Shown: positions 46,252 through 56,877, counted from the stretch's first letter. The stretch is 64,000 nucleotides of DNA from Chitinophagales bacterium (GCA_019694975.1 JAIBAY010000002.1:323252-387251); one strand, 5' to 3'. The notes: generated from the letters alone by a model not told the origin. Numbers and translations are program-made.

Positions 46252-48933
46252 CTATCGTATCACCGTCATCTTTTGATTGAAAGAAGAAGTGCCGGAAGTG
46301 GCGCTCAACAGGTAGGTACCTGTTTTGAGATTTGATGTATTAATCTCCACAGTGCTTTCACCTTTGGATAAATTCCGCTCGTTCAGCTGCTGCACCATTT
46401 CACCCTGCAGGTTATAAATCCTGATTTCTACAGGGCCGCTCTTACTGAGTGAAATTCTGATTGTAGCCTTATCCTGTACAGGGTTTGGGAAAAGCATCAT
46501 GTTACTGATACCGGAAGAAACCGGTTGTATGCCCACAAGGCTGCCGGAACGGAAAACACCACGTCCGTAAGTGCCGATATAGAGATACGGTTTTCCATAA
46601 TAAGGAACCTGTTTAACAACCATCACCGGCACTCTCGCCATGCCACCATTTTCTTCCGACCAGCCATCACTGTTTGAAAGATCACGTGCATAAACACCGA
46701 GATCTGTTCCGATAATTATCCTGTTGGGATTCTCCACATCCACCACGGCTGACCATACAGGCATTTTCGGAAGGTTATCGGTGATATCGCTGAAGGTCAT
46801 GGTTGTACCCATGGCATTGGTGGATCGCCAGATATTGGCATCATTACCATAGCGCGCGGCAGTAACAATTACGTTGTTTGGATCACTCGGGTCAACAGCA
46901 ATCCAACGGAGGTACCGGCCACTTTCCACCGGAGCAGAAAGTACGGTGATGCCACTGTCCACGGCATTCCAGGCAGCAGCTGTTGAAGAAATGGAAGGAT
47001 ACCGGAAGCTGTTTGCATCATCTACAGCCAGGAGGTTGGAATAACGATAAATCATGCCATTCGATGTGCCGGCAAATACGGTATTCCCGTCATTGGAAAA
47101 AGCAACACAGGTTACCCAACCGCTTGTCACCGGAAAGCGGAACCAATCAGGGCTTACGCCAAAGTCCATCGCTCCTTTAGTGAACCACATATGCCCTGAA
47201 CTGCCGCCAACACCACCTGCACCCAATGCATAAAAAGTTCTCGCCGTATCCGGTTGTTCCCATAAAGCAAAAGGTGTGAGCCAGTCTGCACCTTCGTCAA
47301 CGGCCCCGTCGCCGGTAGCATCTATACGGTCATCATAGAAAAGATTGAATCCGCCACCGGGCGTTGATGATCTTGTAACTGTTCCGGCAGGTAATGCAGC
47401 AAAAAAAGCATTGGGATTGATCCGTCCTATTTCGGTATTACCGCCGTCACCACCTTGCAATTCAGTTGATGACATCATGGTATTCCCAAGGAAATCAATA
47501 TAGTTTGTTCCGTTGTCCTGGGTACCAAAAAGAACTTCTCCGGTAGGTGCAGCTGATACGGAATAGGCTTGTGTTACATTAAAATTACGGTTGAGATCGG
47601 AGAAGATCGGATATACATTGTTGGCAGTACCCGTTCTGAATAAACCGCCATCACATGCAACAAACATTTCGGCAGGATTGAATGGATTGAATTCGATGCC
47701 ATGCATATCGGCATGAATAAAGATATCGAGGTCAAAAAATTCGCCTAACCAGTTGCTTACCGTGAACCAGCCTAATGAAGGTGAATACTTCCACATACTA
47801 AGCTGCCCTCCGACATATATCACCTCCGGGTCAGTAGGCAAAGCATTAATACAAATGTCGTAGGTTCCTTGCTGTCCGGGCGGATTGAAGTTCACGCTGC
47901 CTCCAGGGCCTATCTGCGTCCAGTTAAGGCCACCGTCAGTTGATTTATAAACACCTTGTAAATCCTGCGCTCCGCTGTTGATACAAACAGCGTACACATA
48001 AGATGCATTGGAAGAGGCCACACATAATTCTATTCTTCCAAGGCCGCTGTTTGGAAATCCTCCCTGCCCGGAGCGAAGTTCAAAACTGTCGCCATTGGGT
48101 GTGGTAGATCTGTAGTATTTATTTCCTACCACGGCATGCACATATCCATCACTTCCCACTCGCACATCCCATGAATAAGAACTGATCGGGCCGTCAGCAG
48201 TTGTCCATGTATTTCCGCCATCGGCAGATATACGCAATCCTTTATTCGTTGAAGCATAAATCCTGTTGGCATCGGTGGGACTTGTTGCGAGTCTGCTTAC
48301 AAATGCCCAGTCTTCTGTTGTTGAGTTGCCGCTTGCAGGTGTGGTGGAATCCAGGTGGACAAATGTATTGCCTCCGTCCGTTGATTTCCATATGCCTTTA
48401 CCCGGAAAACCGAATGCACTGAAGCCAGTGGGATTGTTCAACCCAATACCATACAATGCCTCTCCTGTTCCGAAATAAATATCTCCGTTGCTTGCCTGCA
48501 CGATGGTTGTCACCACCAATGATTCCAAAAAGTCATCCACTTTTACCCAGGACTGGCCGCCGTTCGTGCTTTTCCAGATGCCACCCGATACACCGCCGGC
48601 AAATACAACACCCTGATGATCCTTATCAAATAATATAGCGCGCGCTCTTCCTCCTACATTATCAGGCCCCATTTCTTCCCATTGAATGCCCAGGCTCCGT
48701 GTGGCGCTCATGGCATCCGCCTGTTGCTGTGCAGCATACATTGCTGCAAAATCCATTTCACCGGTTTGTTCACTGGTACGAACGGTTTTCCACCACTCTA
48801 CTGCTCCTGCTATTCCGCGTTCGCCATCTTCATGCCCTTCCTTTCCCTCCGGGCGACTATATGGATCATACGCAGCCATTAAAAAGAAAAACACCAGCGA
48901 GATTGATCCGGTAACTAGTAGTAAACGTCTCAT
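46252..48933 (-). CDS. Large sortilin/VPS10-BNR-repeat beta-propeller protein with T9SS sorting domain
   Basis: 893 aa. The N-terminus is a signal anchor or lipidation-free signal peptide (MRRLLLVTGSISLVFFFLMA). Multiple BNR/Asp-box turns of the form S-T-[DN]-G-G-x-[ST]-W occur (GIWKSTNGGQSW, GIWKSTDGGNTF, GVYKSTDGGLNW, LRISADGGNTW), marking a 10-bladed VPS10/sortilin-like propeller similar to the xyloglucanase-like fold. Glycosidase acid residues cannot be assigned by eye. A type A sorting domain closes the protein (MLFPNPVQDKATIRI, LKTGTYLLSAT). It is likely a surface or secreted binding or glycan-active protein. Confidence 0.88.
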   Translation of the reverse strand: MRRLLLVTGSISLVFFFLMAAYDPYSRPEGKEGHEDGERGIAGAVEWWKTVRTSEQTGEMDFAAMYAAQQQADAMSATRSLGIQWEEMGPDNVGGRARAILFDKDHQGVVFAGGVSGGIWKSTNGGQSWVKVDDFLESLVVTTIVQASNGDIYFGTGEALYGIGLNNPTGFSAFGFPGKGIWKSTDGGNTFVHLDSTTPASGNSTTEDWAFVSRLATSPTDANRIYASTNKGLRISADGGNTWTTADGPISSYSWDVRVGSDGYVHAVVGNKYYRSTTPNGDSFELRSGQGGFPNSGLGRIELCVASSNASYVYAVCINSGAQDLQGVYKSTDGGLNWTQIGPGGSVNFNPPGQQGTYDICINALPTDPEVIYVGGQLSMWKYSPSLGWFTVSNWLGEFFDLDIFIHADMHGIEFNPFNPAEMFVACDGGLFRTGTANNVYPIFSDLNRNFNVTQAYSVSAAPTGEVLFGTQDNGTNYIDFLGNTMMSSTELQGGDGGNTEIGRINPNAFFAALPAGTVTRSSTPGGGFNLFYDDRIDATGDGAVDEGADWLTPFALWEQPDTARTFYALGAGGVGGSSGHMWFTKGAMDFGVSPDWFRFPVTSGWVTCVAFSNDGNTVFAGTSNGMIYRYSNLLAVDDANSFRYPSISSTAAAWNAVDSGITVLSAPVESGRYLRWIAVDPSDPNNVIVTAARYGNDANIWRSTNAMGTTMTFSDITDNLPKMPVWSAVVDVENPNRIIIGTDLGVYARDLSNSDGWSEENGGMARVPVMVVKQVPYYGKPYLYIGTYGRGVFRSGSLVGIQPVSSGISNMMLFPNPVQDKATIRISLSKSGPVEIRIYNLQGEMVQQLNERNLSKGESTVEINTSNLKTGTYLLSATSGTSSFNQKMTVIR

Positions 48934-49572
48934 AATTTGGTTCTTGGATTTAAGATCGGCTAAGTTAGAAAAGATTATCGCAAATTGAAATTCTCCGCTC
49001 CGTACTCACCACACAACTAGAAGTTATCTCAAAATACCTGATGTCATCCTCACCCGATTGATCGGGATCAGGATCTCTTCAATTCATTGACAGATGCCGA
49101 AATAAATCCGGCATGACCGCATTGATTGCCTCTTTAGAGTTAGCTTCTACTATCTTCAAGTATCACATGTTGTCTGTTCATCTTTGTTACAACAAATAAT
49201 TTTACTGCCCTCTATGCCTGAAGAAACAAGATGCTTAGTTCCTCCGTCATTCAACTCTGAAGCATCAACTACAAATATCACAACCGATGAACTATCAATA
49301 AAGTTCTTGGAAAGTGGCGACAATCTTATTTGACTTTCATATTACAATTCACGGGATATTGCATGTAACGATCATACAAATTGTATTATGCAAGTACTGT
49401 ATTCATTATAATCTGATGTTCTGCATGGCAACGCTGTAGCGGCAATCCAGATATGCACAATGCATGAAAATCATTTAAGCTTACAGGATTTAGAAAAACA
49501 TGAAGAGATTGATTGCATTGCATTGGAACAGCTGCGCGGGTGATAATGATTTCCTGATAAGTGGAACAGGAA
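48934..49572. other. Intergenic region carrying repeat copy R1
   Basis: About 640 bp between two leftward genes. It contains the 132-bp repeat (49018-49149). A 39-codon rightward frame (49214-49333) has no support. No other structure is recognised. Confidence 0.6.
49018..49149 (+). repeat. 132-bp interspersed repeat with terminal inverted repeats, copy R1
   Basis: Left end TAGAAGTTATCTCAAAA (49018-49034) and right end ending TTAGCTTCTA (to 49149) form imperfect terminal inverted repeats. Inside are a CCCGAT-TG-ATCGGG palindrome (about 49053-49066) and an ATGCCG/CGGCAT hairpin (about 49094-49114). By eye it is roughly 85-90% identical to R3. No open frame spans it and no transposase is encoded nearby. 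Confidence 0.85.
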
Positions 49573-50448
49573 TTACACCACATGTTTCTCCGCATGATAC
49601 GATGAGCGTACCAACGGTGCACTTTCCACATATTTAAAACCCTTTGAAAGGCCGGCTTCTTCATATAATTTAAAAGTATCAGGGTGCACCCATTCTATCA
49701 CCTCCAGGTGATTGCGGGTTGGCTGAAGATATTGGCCGATCGTTAATACATCGCAACCTGCTTCCCTAAGATCATCCATCACTTCAAAAACCTCTTCTTT
49801 CGTCTCGCCCAGTCCCGCCATGATACCCGATTTGGTTCTGATGTCCCCATCCTTTAAACGCCTGATGACAGCAAGACTGCGTTCATATTTTGCCTGAGGG
49901 CGTACCTTCCGGTAAAGACGGCTAATAGTTTCCATATTGTGAGATACTACTTCCGGTTTCACCTCAATTATTAAGTCAACGCTTTGCATGTTACCCTTAA
50001 AATCAGGTATCAGGGTTTCCATTGTTGTTGCAGGGTTCAACTCACGTACGGCACGTACTGTTGCTGCCCAGATAGCGGCGCCTCCGTCTTTCAGCTCATC
50101 GCGATTGACAGAAGTGAGCACCGCGTGTTTTACACCCATCAGTTTAATGGCTTCCGCCACTCTTTTAGGTTCATCCCAATCCAGTTCTGTAGGCATACCG
50201 GTGTACACGGCACAAAATCCGCAGGAGCGGGTACATACGTTGCCGAGAATCATAAAAGTCGCTGTTCCTGCTCCCCAGCATTCTCCCATGTTTGGGCAAT
50301 TACCGCTTTCGCAGATCGTATGTAATTTGTAATGATCCACGAGCCCGCGCACATGACGGTAGTTTTCTCCTGTCGGCAATTTGACACGAAGCCAGTCAGG
50401 TTTTTTTAATCGTTGCGGTTTCTCCGGAAGAATATTGAATTCAATCAT
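49573..50448 (-). CDS. lipA: Lipoyl synthase
   Basis: 291 aa. This radical-SAM enzyme inserts two sulfurs into protein-bound octanoyl groups. It carries the LipA-specific auxiliary-cluster motif [12 protein letters not shown] and the radical-SAM motif CTRSCGFC, followed by [18 protein letters not shown] and TVGQYLQP-like TIGQYLQPT. The C-terminal R-S-S-Y-H-A is the conserved RSSYHA serine ligand segment. The ATG at 50448 begins 1 bp after the stop of the upstream outer-membrane gene (TGA-A-ATG), typical of coupled translation. A start at 50466 is possible but would overlap that gene. Confidence 0.96.
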   Translation of the reverse strand: MIEFNILPEKPQRLKKPDWLRVKLPTGENYRHVRGLVDHYKLHTICESGNCPNMGECWGAGTATFMILGNVCTRSCGFCAVYTGMPTELDWDEPKRVAEAIKLMGVKHAVLTSVNRDELKDGGAAIWAATVRAVRELNPATTMETLIPDFKGNMQSVDLIIEVKPEVVSHNMETISRLYRKVRPQAKYERSLAVIRRLKDGDIRTKSGIMAGLGETKEEVFEVMDDLREAGCDVLTIGQYLQPTRNHLEVIEWVHPDTFKLYEEAGLSKGFKYVESAPLVRSSYHAEKHVV

Positions 50449-50449
50449 T

Positions 50450-51217
50450 TCACCATTTTTTGCCAAACTGCAGGCTCACATACAGGTTAGGATAGAATTG
50501 CTGGTTATTTTCGATCACCATGATTGGTATTCTTTTATAATAAGCGTCGAAGGTAATTCCAACTTCCAGTGTTTTGATAAAGTCATCATAGCTGGCCCAG
50601 TCAAATGCAAGTCCTGATTTGAGATGGATGCCCGGAATAAATTTTATTTCGCCAATCCCGTAACCGAAGCCGGAGCCGCCATAGATTGAAAACCAGTCGA
50701 GAAAGCGGGCGGCATTTTCTTCTGAATACTTTTCTGACACGATCCGATAGGTGGTTGAATTATCCACCGGATAAAGCAGGTCAAGGTAATACGGCTTCAG
50801 CAACCCAAGCGAAAGGCCGCCAATCACTTTCAGTCCAACTTCCACGCCTTTATGTTCGGCTCGTTCGGTGAGCATAAATTGCTGGCCGATCGCTGCATTC
50901 AGCAGGTAAAAATTATTCTGCTTTCCGTACACAAATGGCTTGGGTGAATTAATGCCGAAAAAAGAAAATCCAAAGTCAATCGTTTGCTTCACCTCCTTCG
51001 GATGATGGAGTTGTGTAAACTCAAATTCATAAATCGTTTTCTTCTTCAGTTCCTGTCGCTTACCGACATCCATAAAGATGCCCCAGCCGGCGGTATGCAC
51101 ACTTATACCGCCACTCAGTTCATGGTTGTAAATGACACCTTTCAGGTCACCGGGCATCTGGGCAAACAAAGCAGTGCAAACACAAACCAAAGAAGCGATG
51201 AAACTCAGGATCTTCAC
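50450..51217 (-). CDS. Outer-membrane beta-barrel-like protein of unknown function
   Basis: 255 aa. It has a signal peptide ([20 protein letters not shown]) and then alternating strands rich in aromatic and Gly residues. It closes with Trp after FGKK, as in many Gram-negative barrels ([14 protein letters not shown]). Internal patterns are [20 protein letters not shown] and [20 protein letters not shown] recall homologues next to lipA in related genomes, but no function. It is probably co-transcribed with lipA. A role linked to lipoylation is not implied, since LipA is cytoplasmic. Confidence 0.8.
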   Translation of the reverse strand: MKILSFIASLVCVCTALFAQMPGDLKGVIYNHELSGGISVHTAGWGIFMDVGKRQELKKKTIYEFEFTQLHHPKEVKQTIDFGFSFFGINSPKPFVYGKQNNFYLLNAAIGQQFMLTERAEHKGVEVGLKVIGGLSLGLLKPYYLDLLYPVDNSTTYRIVSEKYSEENAARFLDWFSIYGGSGFGYGIGEIKFIPGIHLKSGLAFDWASYDDFIKTLEVGITFDAYYKRIPIMVIENNQQFYPNLYVSLQFGKKW

Positions 51218-51372
51218 ACTTCAATATTACTAATTTTTGACTTCACAGGAAAGCTTTGCACCGTGCTGTATAAAACACTGCTTCAAGTTCTGCATCCCGA
51301 AACACAATTACACCCAACGGGCATTTAATATTGCATCGTAATTGAAACAGTAACAAATCGCCGGTACTGCAT

Positions 51373-53760
51373 TTATAGCTCGAAAATAATTCCGACCGAA
51401 GGCAGCACCGTACCGGTAGTGTTTTCCAAAAGATAAGTTTGATAAGAACCTTCATTGAGCGGATCCACCAGCGGGTTGCCGGCATCATCTCTCTTCACAT
51501 CGAGGTAGGGCGGCAAAGTAGCATCGAAAGCATATACATTCTGCACATCCAGATAAAGGTTAAGATTGAATTTTTTGAAAAACCATTTCTTATCGAGCCG
51601 TGCATCCAGCTGATGTGAAACGGGCAGCCGTTCGGTATTCAGGTAATCATAATCCGGCAGGCCCTGTCCATATACATCCCAGACAGGAATCTGTGATGAC
51701 AAGGGAATATCATACGGTGTGTAAGGCGATCCGCCTGTCAGCCGCCACTTCATGCCCAGTTCCCAGTTTTTGCCAAACTTTTTTCCTGCTGTGAGAGAAA
51801 CGATTATCCTGCTGTCCCAGGACGATGCTATAAAGACATCGTGCTTATCTTTAAACTCACTCCTCACATACGTCACGGAAGCCAATCCGTAAAAACCTTT
51901 GAATAACTTTTGTTGCAGGAGCAATTCAAGTCCATAGCTCCTGCCGCTTGATGTTGAATTAACCTCCGTATTACCAATTACGCCAAAGTCGGCGCCGAGG
52001 TTGGCCAGGGAGATGGAATCACTTAATATGAACGGGTAATTACCATATGATTTGTAAAATCCTTCCAGCGAAATGCGGCCATTGCTTTGCGAGTAAAACT
52101 CAAACCCGGCAATGATATGACTACAGGATATATAGGTTATCTCATGCTGTTTGTTAACCAGTTCGCCCTCATTGTTGCGATAGCCGAGCACTGTATATGG
52201 CGGCAACTGATAATAGATACCTGTACTGAAATTAAAGTTAAACGCATCGCTGATATTGTAGGTTGCAGCCAGCCTCGGTGACAATTGACGGAGTGGATTG
52301 CTCATGGAGGAAGCATAGTTGTTAAAATCTGTGCGCAGGCCTGCTGATAACACTAACCGCCGGTCGAAGAACGGGTAAGTAACCTGTCCAAACAGTGCGT
52401 ATTTACTGAAAGAAATGTCGGAAGTGAAATCAATGTTATAGATGTTTCCGTCAGGGTCTGCCTGCTTATCAAAAGTGCTGTTGTTGTATTTTACGAATTC
52501 ATATCCACCGCCGTAATTTATTTTCAGCTTGTTCCGGTAGTAGTTGTTTTCAAGGCGCAGTTTGTTCTCAATCTCCTGTGACTGGTAGTTGTACAACAGG
52601 TTGGAAGGGTTACTGTCGTCGTTATTAAAATATTTTTCGGCTTCATTGTTCAGCATGTTTCTGCTGAGCACTCCCGTGACAAAATTATGCTTGCCAAAGT
52701 GCTTATACACTGCACCAATTGTGTAATTCCATTGGTTGTTCACCGGCAGATTTCCCAGGATGTACCGCTGAAGATCTGTTGAATCGGCGCCAAGATTGAG
52801 CTTGAACTGATCCAAAGCACCGAGTGAAATAATACTCAGCTCGTTTTTACGATCGAATTTAAATTTATACTTCAACTGGTAGTCATTGTACGTCGGCAGG
52901 AACGGCAGCGCCAGTGCTTTGAACAAAAACTGAAGGTACGACCTGCGAACAGAGAAGATAACCGTAGATTTTTTACCGATAGGTCCTTCCAGTGTAAGCC
53001 CAAGGTCGCTGGAGCCCAGCGTTGCGGAAAGACCGAAATGATCGCTTCTGCCGTCTTTCTGCCTGAACTCAAAAAGCGAGCTGAGTGCATTTCCTTTATT
53101 GGCTGGAAAGGCGCCGGAATAAAATTCCACGTCCTGGATAAAATCAACATTAATCATTCCCACCGGTCCGCCGGAACCGCCCTGCGTCTGAAAGTGGTTG
53201 ATGTTCGGCACTTCTATTTCATCAAGATAAAACCGGTTTTCATTGGGAGCGCCGCCGCGTATGATGACATCATTGCGAAAAGAAACGGTCTGTGCGACAC
53301 CTGGAAAGGATTGAATCACTTTTGATATATCGCGGTTGCCCCCGGGATTGCGCTGAATCTCATTCACACCAATGGTACGAAGGGAGACCGGGCTTTCCTC
53401 CGATTTATTAAATGCATCGGCTTTGATGGTCACCTCGTCCAGTTCTTTAACTACTGATTCCATGGGAACACTTACCTCCGCAGGCCGGGCATTGGTGACA
53501 GTAATTTCAAAAACTGTCTTCGGTTTATAACCTACCGAAGTAACCTGGATGTTGTAAAGGCCTGGCGCAAGGCTTTTCAGTTCAAAATTTCCGGCTGAAT
53601 CCGTTCCGGCGCCATTAGCGGTGCCTTGTATAATAACTGTTGCGAATTCAATTGGCTGATTATTGATTGCATCAAATACCTTTCCGCGGATAATGCCCGA
53701 CTGCCCTATTGCCTCTGCCGCTGCCGACAACATTACCACGATTAAAAGGAAGTGTTTCAT
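51373..53760 (-). CDS. TonB-dependent receptor with CarboxypepD_reg-like N-terminal domain
   Basis: 795 aa. A signal peptide (about 1-19) is followed by a carboxypeptidase-regulatory-like fold (GIIRGKVFDAINNQPIEFAT, 20-105) and a plug domain (VIQSFPGVAQTVSFRNDVII, with RGGAPNENRFYLDEIEVPN). A 22-strand barrel ends LPSVGIIFEL, with a terminal hydrophobic/aromatic-type strand. The protein is shorter than SusC (about 1000 aa), and no SusD partner is adjacent, which suggests a small-ligand or metal receptor rather than a glycan one. The ligand is unknown. Confidence 0.93.
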   Translation of the reverse strand: MKHFLLIVVMLSAAAEAIGQSGIIRGKVFDAINNQPIEFATVIIQGTANGAGTDSAGNFELKSLAPGLYNIQVTSVGYKPKTVFEITVTNARPAEVSVPMESVVKELDEVTIKADAFNKSEESPVSLRTIGVNEIQRNPGGNRDISKVIQSFPGVAQTVSFRNDVIIRGGAPNENRFYLDEIEVPNINHFQTQGGSGGPVGMINVDFIQDVEFYSGAFPANKGNALSSLFEFRQKDGRSDHFGLSATLGSSDLGLTLEGPIGKKSTVIFSVRRSYLQFLFKALALPFLPTYNDYQLKYKFKFDRKNELSIISLGALDQFKLNLGADSTDLQRYILGNLPVNNQWNYTIGAVYKHFGKHNFVTGVLSRNMLNNEAEKYFNNDDSNPSNLLYNYQSQEIENKLRLENNYYRNKLKINYGGGYEFVKYNNSTFDKQADPDGNIYNIDFTSDISFSKYALFGQVTYPFFDRRLVLSAGLRTDFNNYASSMSNPLRQLSPRLAATYNISDAFNFNFSTGIYYQLPPYTVLGYRNNEGELVNKQHEITYISCSHIIAGFEFYSQSNGRISLEGFYKSYGNYPFILSDSISLANLGADFGVIGNTEVNSTSSGRSYGLELLLQQKLFKGFYGLASVTYVRSEFKDKHDVFIASSWDSRIIVSLTAGKKFGKNWELGMKWRLTGGSPYTPYDIPLSSQIPVWDVYGQGLPDYDYLNTERLPVSHQLDARLDKKWFFKKFNLNLYLDVQNVYAFDATLPPYLDVKRDDAGNPLVDPLNEGSYQTYLLENTTGTVLPSVGIIFEL

Positions 53761-54077
53761 ACGTTTTTCAAATATGCATTTGACGGAAATACAAAATTGC
53801 AGTAAAAGTGTTCAGGAATTCATGATAATTTTTTTCACAGAAGCATTCGATTAAGATAAAATGAATTATTGCTGCAACTTCACTTGAAAATATCTCAAGA
53901 TACCCGGAGTCATCCTGCCCTGATTGATCGGGATCCGTATCTGATCAATGCATTGAAAGTTGCCGAAATAAATACTGCATGACCGCATTGAATGCTTGTT
54001 TTGAGATAGCTTCTAACCATGTTAATTGTTCAACCTTTGCATGAATACTATCTTCAAACCCAATATGGAGAAACCTC
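53761..54077. other. Divergent intergenic region carrying repeat copy R2
   Basis: 317 bp between the TonB receptor and the methyltransferase starts. R2 (53884-54015) fills much of it and ends 62 bp before the methyltransferase ATG. It therefore lies within the region where a promoter for that gene would be expected. Confidence 0.6.
53884..54015 (+). repeat. 132-bp interspersed repeat, copy R2
   Basis: Same length and orientation as R1 and R3. The left end TTGAAAATATCTCAAGA is the most divergent, while the right end TTTTGAGATAGCTTCTA matches the consensus. The core GATTGATCGGGATC and the CATGACCGCATTGA segment are shared. The second internal hairpin is degenerate here. Confidence 0.8.
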
Positions 54078-54869
54078 ATGAAAGAATATTTTGAAGCCAA
54101 CAGGAAATTGTGGAATGAACGTACACCCGTGCATGAAAAATCGGCCTTCTACAACATGCAGGAATTTAAGAGCGGCGTCAATAGCCTGATGCCAATCGAG
54201 CTGGCTGAAGTTGGTTCCGTGACCGGTAAAAAACTGCTTCACCTGCAATGTCATTTTGGATTGGATACACTCTCCTGGCATAGACTGGGTGCCATTGTCA
54301 CCGGCGTTGATTTTTCAGAAGTGGCCATTGAGACCGCGAGGAAACTGGCCGCAGAGGTACATGCAGAAGCTGCGTTTATCTGTTCGAATGTATACGACCT
54401 TGATCAGCATTTACAGGAAACCTTCGATATAGTGTTCACATCCTATGGCGTGATCGGCTGGTTGCCTGACCTTGATAAATGGGCGGCAGTCATTGCCCGT
54501 TCATTGCGAACCGGAGGCGTCTTTTATATAGCAGAATTTCATCCCGTCGTGTGGATGTTTGACAATGACTTTGAGAAAATCAAATATGCCTATCACAACA
54601 CATCAGTAATTAAAGAAGAAGAATCGGGTACCTATGCTGATCCCGGTGCCGGTATCAGGACTACTTCCTATACCTGGAATCACGGACTTGGTGAAGTAGT
54701 AACAGCGCTTGTTTCGCATGGTTTGCAAATTGAATTCCTGCACGAATTTCCATTCTCTCCATACAATTGCTTTCAGAAAACCGTTAAAGGTGCCGACGGA
54801 AACTACCGGATTAAGCACCTGGAAAATCTCCTGCCCTTGATGTATTCGATTCGAGCCACCAAACTTTAA
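54078..54869 (+). CDS. SAM-dependent methyltransferase, class I
   Basis: 263 aa. It has a Rossmann-type core: LLHLQCHFGLDTLSW is motif I (with C/H in place of the usual G-x-G), VTGVDFSEVAIETARKLA motif II, FDIVFTSYGVIGWLPDL motif IV, and LRTGGVFYIAEFHPV motif V. The family resembles the UbiE/Methyltransf_11 and class of small-molecule methylases often found in Bacteroidota. The substrate is unknown. It precedes a two-gene ABC transporter by 16 bp, which suggests co-transcription. Confidence 0.88.
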   Translation: MKEYFEANRKLWNERTPVHEKSAFYNMQEFKSGVNSLMPIELAEVGSVTGKKLLHLQCHFGLDTLSWHRLGAIVTGVDFSEVAIETARKLAAEVHAEAAFICSNVYDLDQHLQETFDIVFTSYGVIGWLPDLDKWAAVIARSLRTGGVFYIAEFHPVVWMFDNDFEKIKYAYHNTSVIKEEESGTYADPGAGIRTTSYTWNHGLGEVVTALVSHGLQIEFLHEFPFSPYNCFQKTVKGADGNYRIKHLENLLPLMYSIRATKL

Positions 54870-54885
54870 CTGCTGATCAGCACCA

Positions 54886-55521
54886 ATGATAATACTAAAA
54901 GAAGTCGTGAAATCATATGGATCATCAGCGGTGGTGCAGGTGCCGTTGTTTCAGCTGGATCATGGCATTCACTGGCTGAAGGGTATCAACGGATCTGGTA
55001 AAACTACATTGATGAAATTGATGGCCGGGCTTTTGCCCTTTGAAGGTGATGTGCTGCTGAACACATCAGTTTCCATAAAGAAAAACAGGATGCAATATCT
55101 GCGCCTCGTCAGTTATGCGGAGGCCGAGCCGCTTTATCCGCCATTTTTAAGTGGCAAGGATCTGTTGCATCTGTTTATAAAATCAAAAGGTGCTGACAAA
55201 GAGCAAGCCGAAGGATTGGTGGATATATTACAGGTAAATTCATTTATTAATCAGCCGGCGGGAACCTATTCAAGCGGCATGATGAAAAAGATTTCGCTGC
55301 TGCTCGCATTCACCGGACATCCGAAACTTATATTACTCGATGAACCGCTCGTTACGATTGATGATAATACCATACCGGCTATCAACCGTCTCATTCATGA
55401 CTACCACGTGAAGCATGGTGTTACCTTCCTGCTTACTTCACACCAGGCATTTGATGCAACTGCCTTTCCCATCACACACAAGCTGCTGATGGAAGATCAT
55501 ACCATCAAAATACTGTCATGA
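54886..55521 (+). CDS. ABC transporter ATP-binding protein
   Basis: 211 aa. Walker A GINGSGKTT, a Q-loop-like segment, the ABC signature as YSSGMMKKISL (the usual LSGGQ is replaced by SSGMM, typical of the CcmA/bacitracin-type exporters) and Walker B LILLDEPLVTIDD with the switch His in LLTSHQ. It overlaps the permease start by 4 bp and follows the methyltransferase. It forms a half-size exporter with the permease at 55518. Confidence 0.94.
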   Translation: MIILKEVVKSYGSSAVVQVPLFQLDHGIHWLKGINGSGKTTLMKLMAGLLPFEGDVLLNTSVSIKKNRMQYLRLVSYAEAEPLYPPFLSGKDLLHLFIKSKGADKEQAEGLVDILQVNSFINQPAGTYSSGMMKKISLLLAFTGHPKLILLDEPLVTIDDNTIPAINRLIHDYHVKHGVTFLLTSHQAFDATAFPITHKLLMEDHTIKILS

Positions 55522-56633
55522 TGAAACTACCGCAACTGTTGTATCGTGTAACCGGCCTTCCATTTTATCAGCGTCATGCAGGCTTGTTCCTTTTTATTTT
55601 TATCATACTCTTTGGTGTAGTGCAGGGGAATCAACTGATCAGTTATCACCTCAGCCTTATGTATGCCATGCTGGGTTCCCCGTTATTTATGCTGGTTGTT
55701 TCGCTGATATGGCTATTGTATGCCATGAAGTGTTATCAGTTTACCGCTAAAACACTTGCAGAACAACAAAATCAGTTTCTCTACATCACAGCTGCGCAGG
55801 ATCCGAAACTGCTCCTTGGTGCTTTGCTGTCCGCCCAGTGTTTTATCTACCTGCCGGTTTTGATCTATGCCCTGCTGCTGGTTTTGCTGGGCATATATTC
55901 CGGGCAGTTTGCCGCCGCCGCATACGTGGCTGTCTTCCATACAGCAATCTGTTTGGCGAGCGCATTCCGTTACAGGTATCATCTCCATCATCCTGCTGCC
56001 GGGCGGCAACTTTTTCATTATGGTTTTTTAAGGTTTCGATTCAGGAAGAATATTCCGGCCATCTTTGTATCACAGTTGTTGAAGGAGATGAAGGTGATTT
56101 TCATGGTCACCAAATTTTTCTCCGTTACGATTATCATAGCTTTCCTCAATGGATTTTTCATTGACAGCTACGACAGCCGCGTAGTGATGCTTGGCTTCCT
56201 GGCAGGCATAACGGCGCATTGCGTATTGGTTTTCGAGTTCAGGAGATTTGAAGAAACACTTTTTATGTTTTATCGCACCCTTCCGTTCAACAGCTTCATT
56301 CGCTGGCTGAATCTGACGGCGGTGTATCTGATAATACTGATGCCCGAATGGCTTATTTTTTCCATGGCCATTCCGGACAGACTGCATGTTGGTGACAGTT
56401 TATGGTTACCTTTTTTCGGCGCAGCTCTCTTAATGGCTTACCACTGCCTGCTTTACAAACCTCCGCTGGATATGGAAAAATACCTGCAATGGGTTTTTAG
56501 TATTGCAGCTGTCCTGTTCTTTTTGCTGCTGTATAAATGGTACCTGATTATGATTGTATTGTTAAGCATGCTCTCTATATTTTATTTCCGGAAATGGTAT
56601 TTACGGTTTGAACTGACTGAAGGCCAACTATAA
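55518..56633 (+). CDS. ABC transporter permease
   Basis: 371 aa, about eight hydrophobic segments (for example LFLFIFIILFGVVQGNQL, FMLVVSLIWLLYAMKCY, YLIILMPEWLIFSMAIP). No recognisable motif beyond membrane topology. The ATG overlaps the ATP-binding gene's stop by 4 bp (ATGA), so the two are translationally coupled. The substrate is unknown; the small two-gene layout resembles exporters of peptides, lipids or antibiotics. Confidence 0.85.
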   Translation: MMKLPQLLYRVTGLPFYQRHAGLFLFIFIILFGVVQGNQLISYHLSLMYAMLGSPLFMLVVSLIWLLYAMKCYQFTAKTLAEQQNQFLYITAAQDPKLLLGALLSAQCFIYLPVLIYALLLVLLGIYSGQFAAAAYVAVFHTAICLASAFRYRYHLHHPAAGRQLFHYGFLRFRFRKNIPAIFVSQLLKEMKVIFMVTKFFSVTIIIAFLNGFFIDSYDSRVVMLGFLAGITAHCVLVFEFRRFEETLFMFYRTLPFNSFIRWLNLTAVYLIILMPEWLIFSMAIPDRLHVGDSLWLPFFGAALLMAYHCLLYKPPLDMEKYLQWVFSIAAVLFFLLLYKWYLIMIVLLSMLSIFYFRKWYLRFELTEGQL

Positions 56634-56877
56634 CTCTACAGCAATGGGAATCCCGCTTGTGGAACCAAACAAAAGATACTAACCGGTAAAAGTTGAAACA
56701 TGATGTTTCGAATTGCAGACAGAATGTTAGGTTAACACATCATCCTGAGATTTCAGGTTATCGAAACAAAGCATTTCATCAGATATGAATGAATTACATC
56801 TGCAATTCCAAAAAACGAATGGCCTGAAATCATACCTTGCTTGCCATAGCTTATTTCGCGGCTTCCCGAATGATTTA
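56634..56877. other. Intergenic region
   Basis: About 240 bp after the permease. No hairpin with a T-run or protein-like frame is seen. Confidence 0.5.

Noticed and set aside
49214-49333. 39-codon plus-strand frame after repeat R1
   Set aside because: Short, no promoter or family, and polar random-looking composition.
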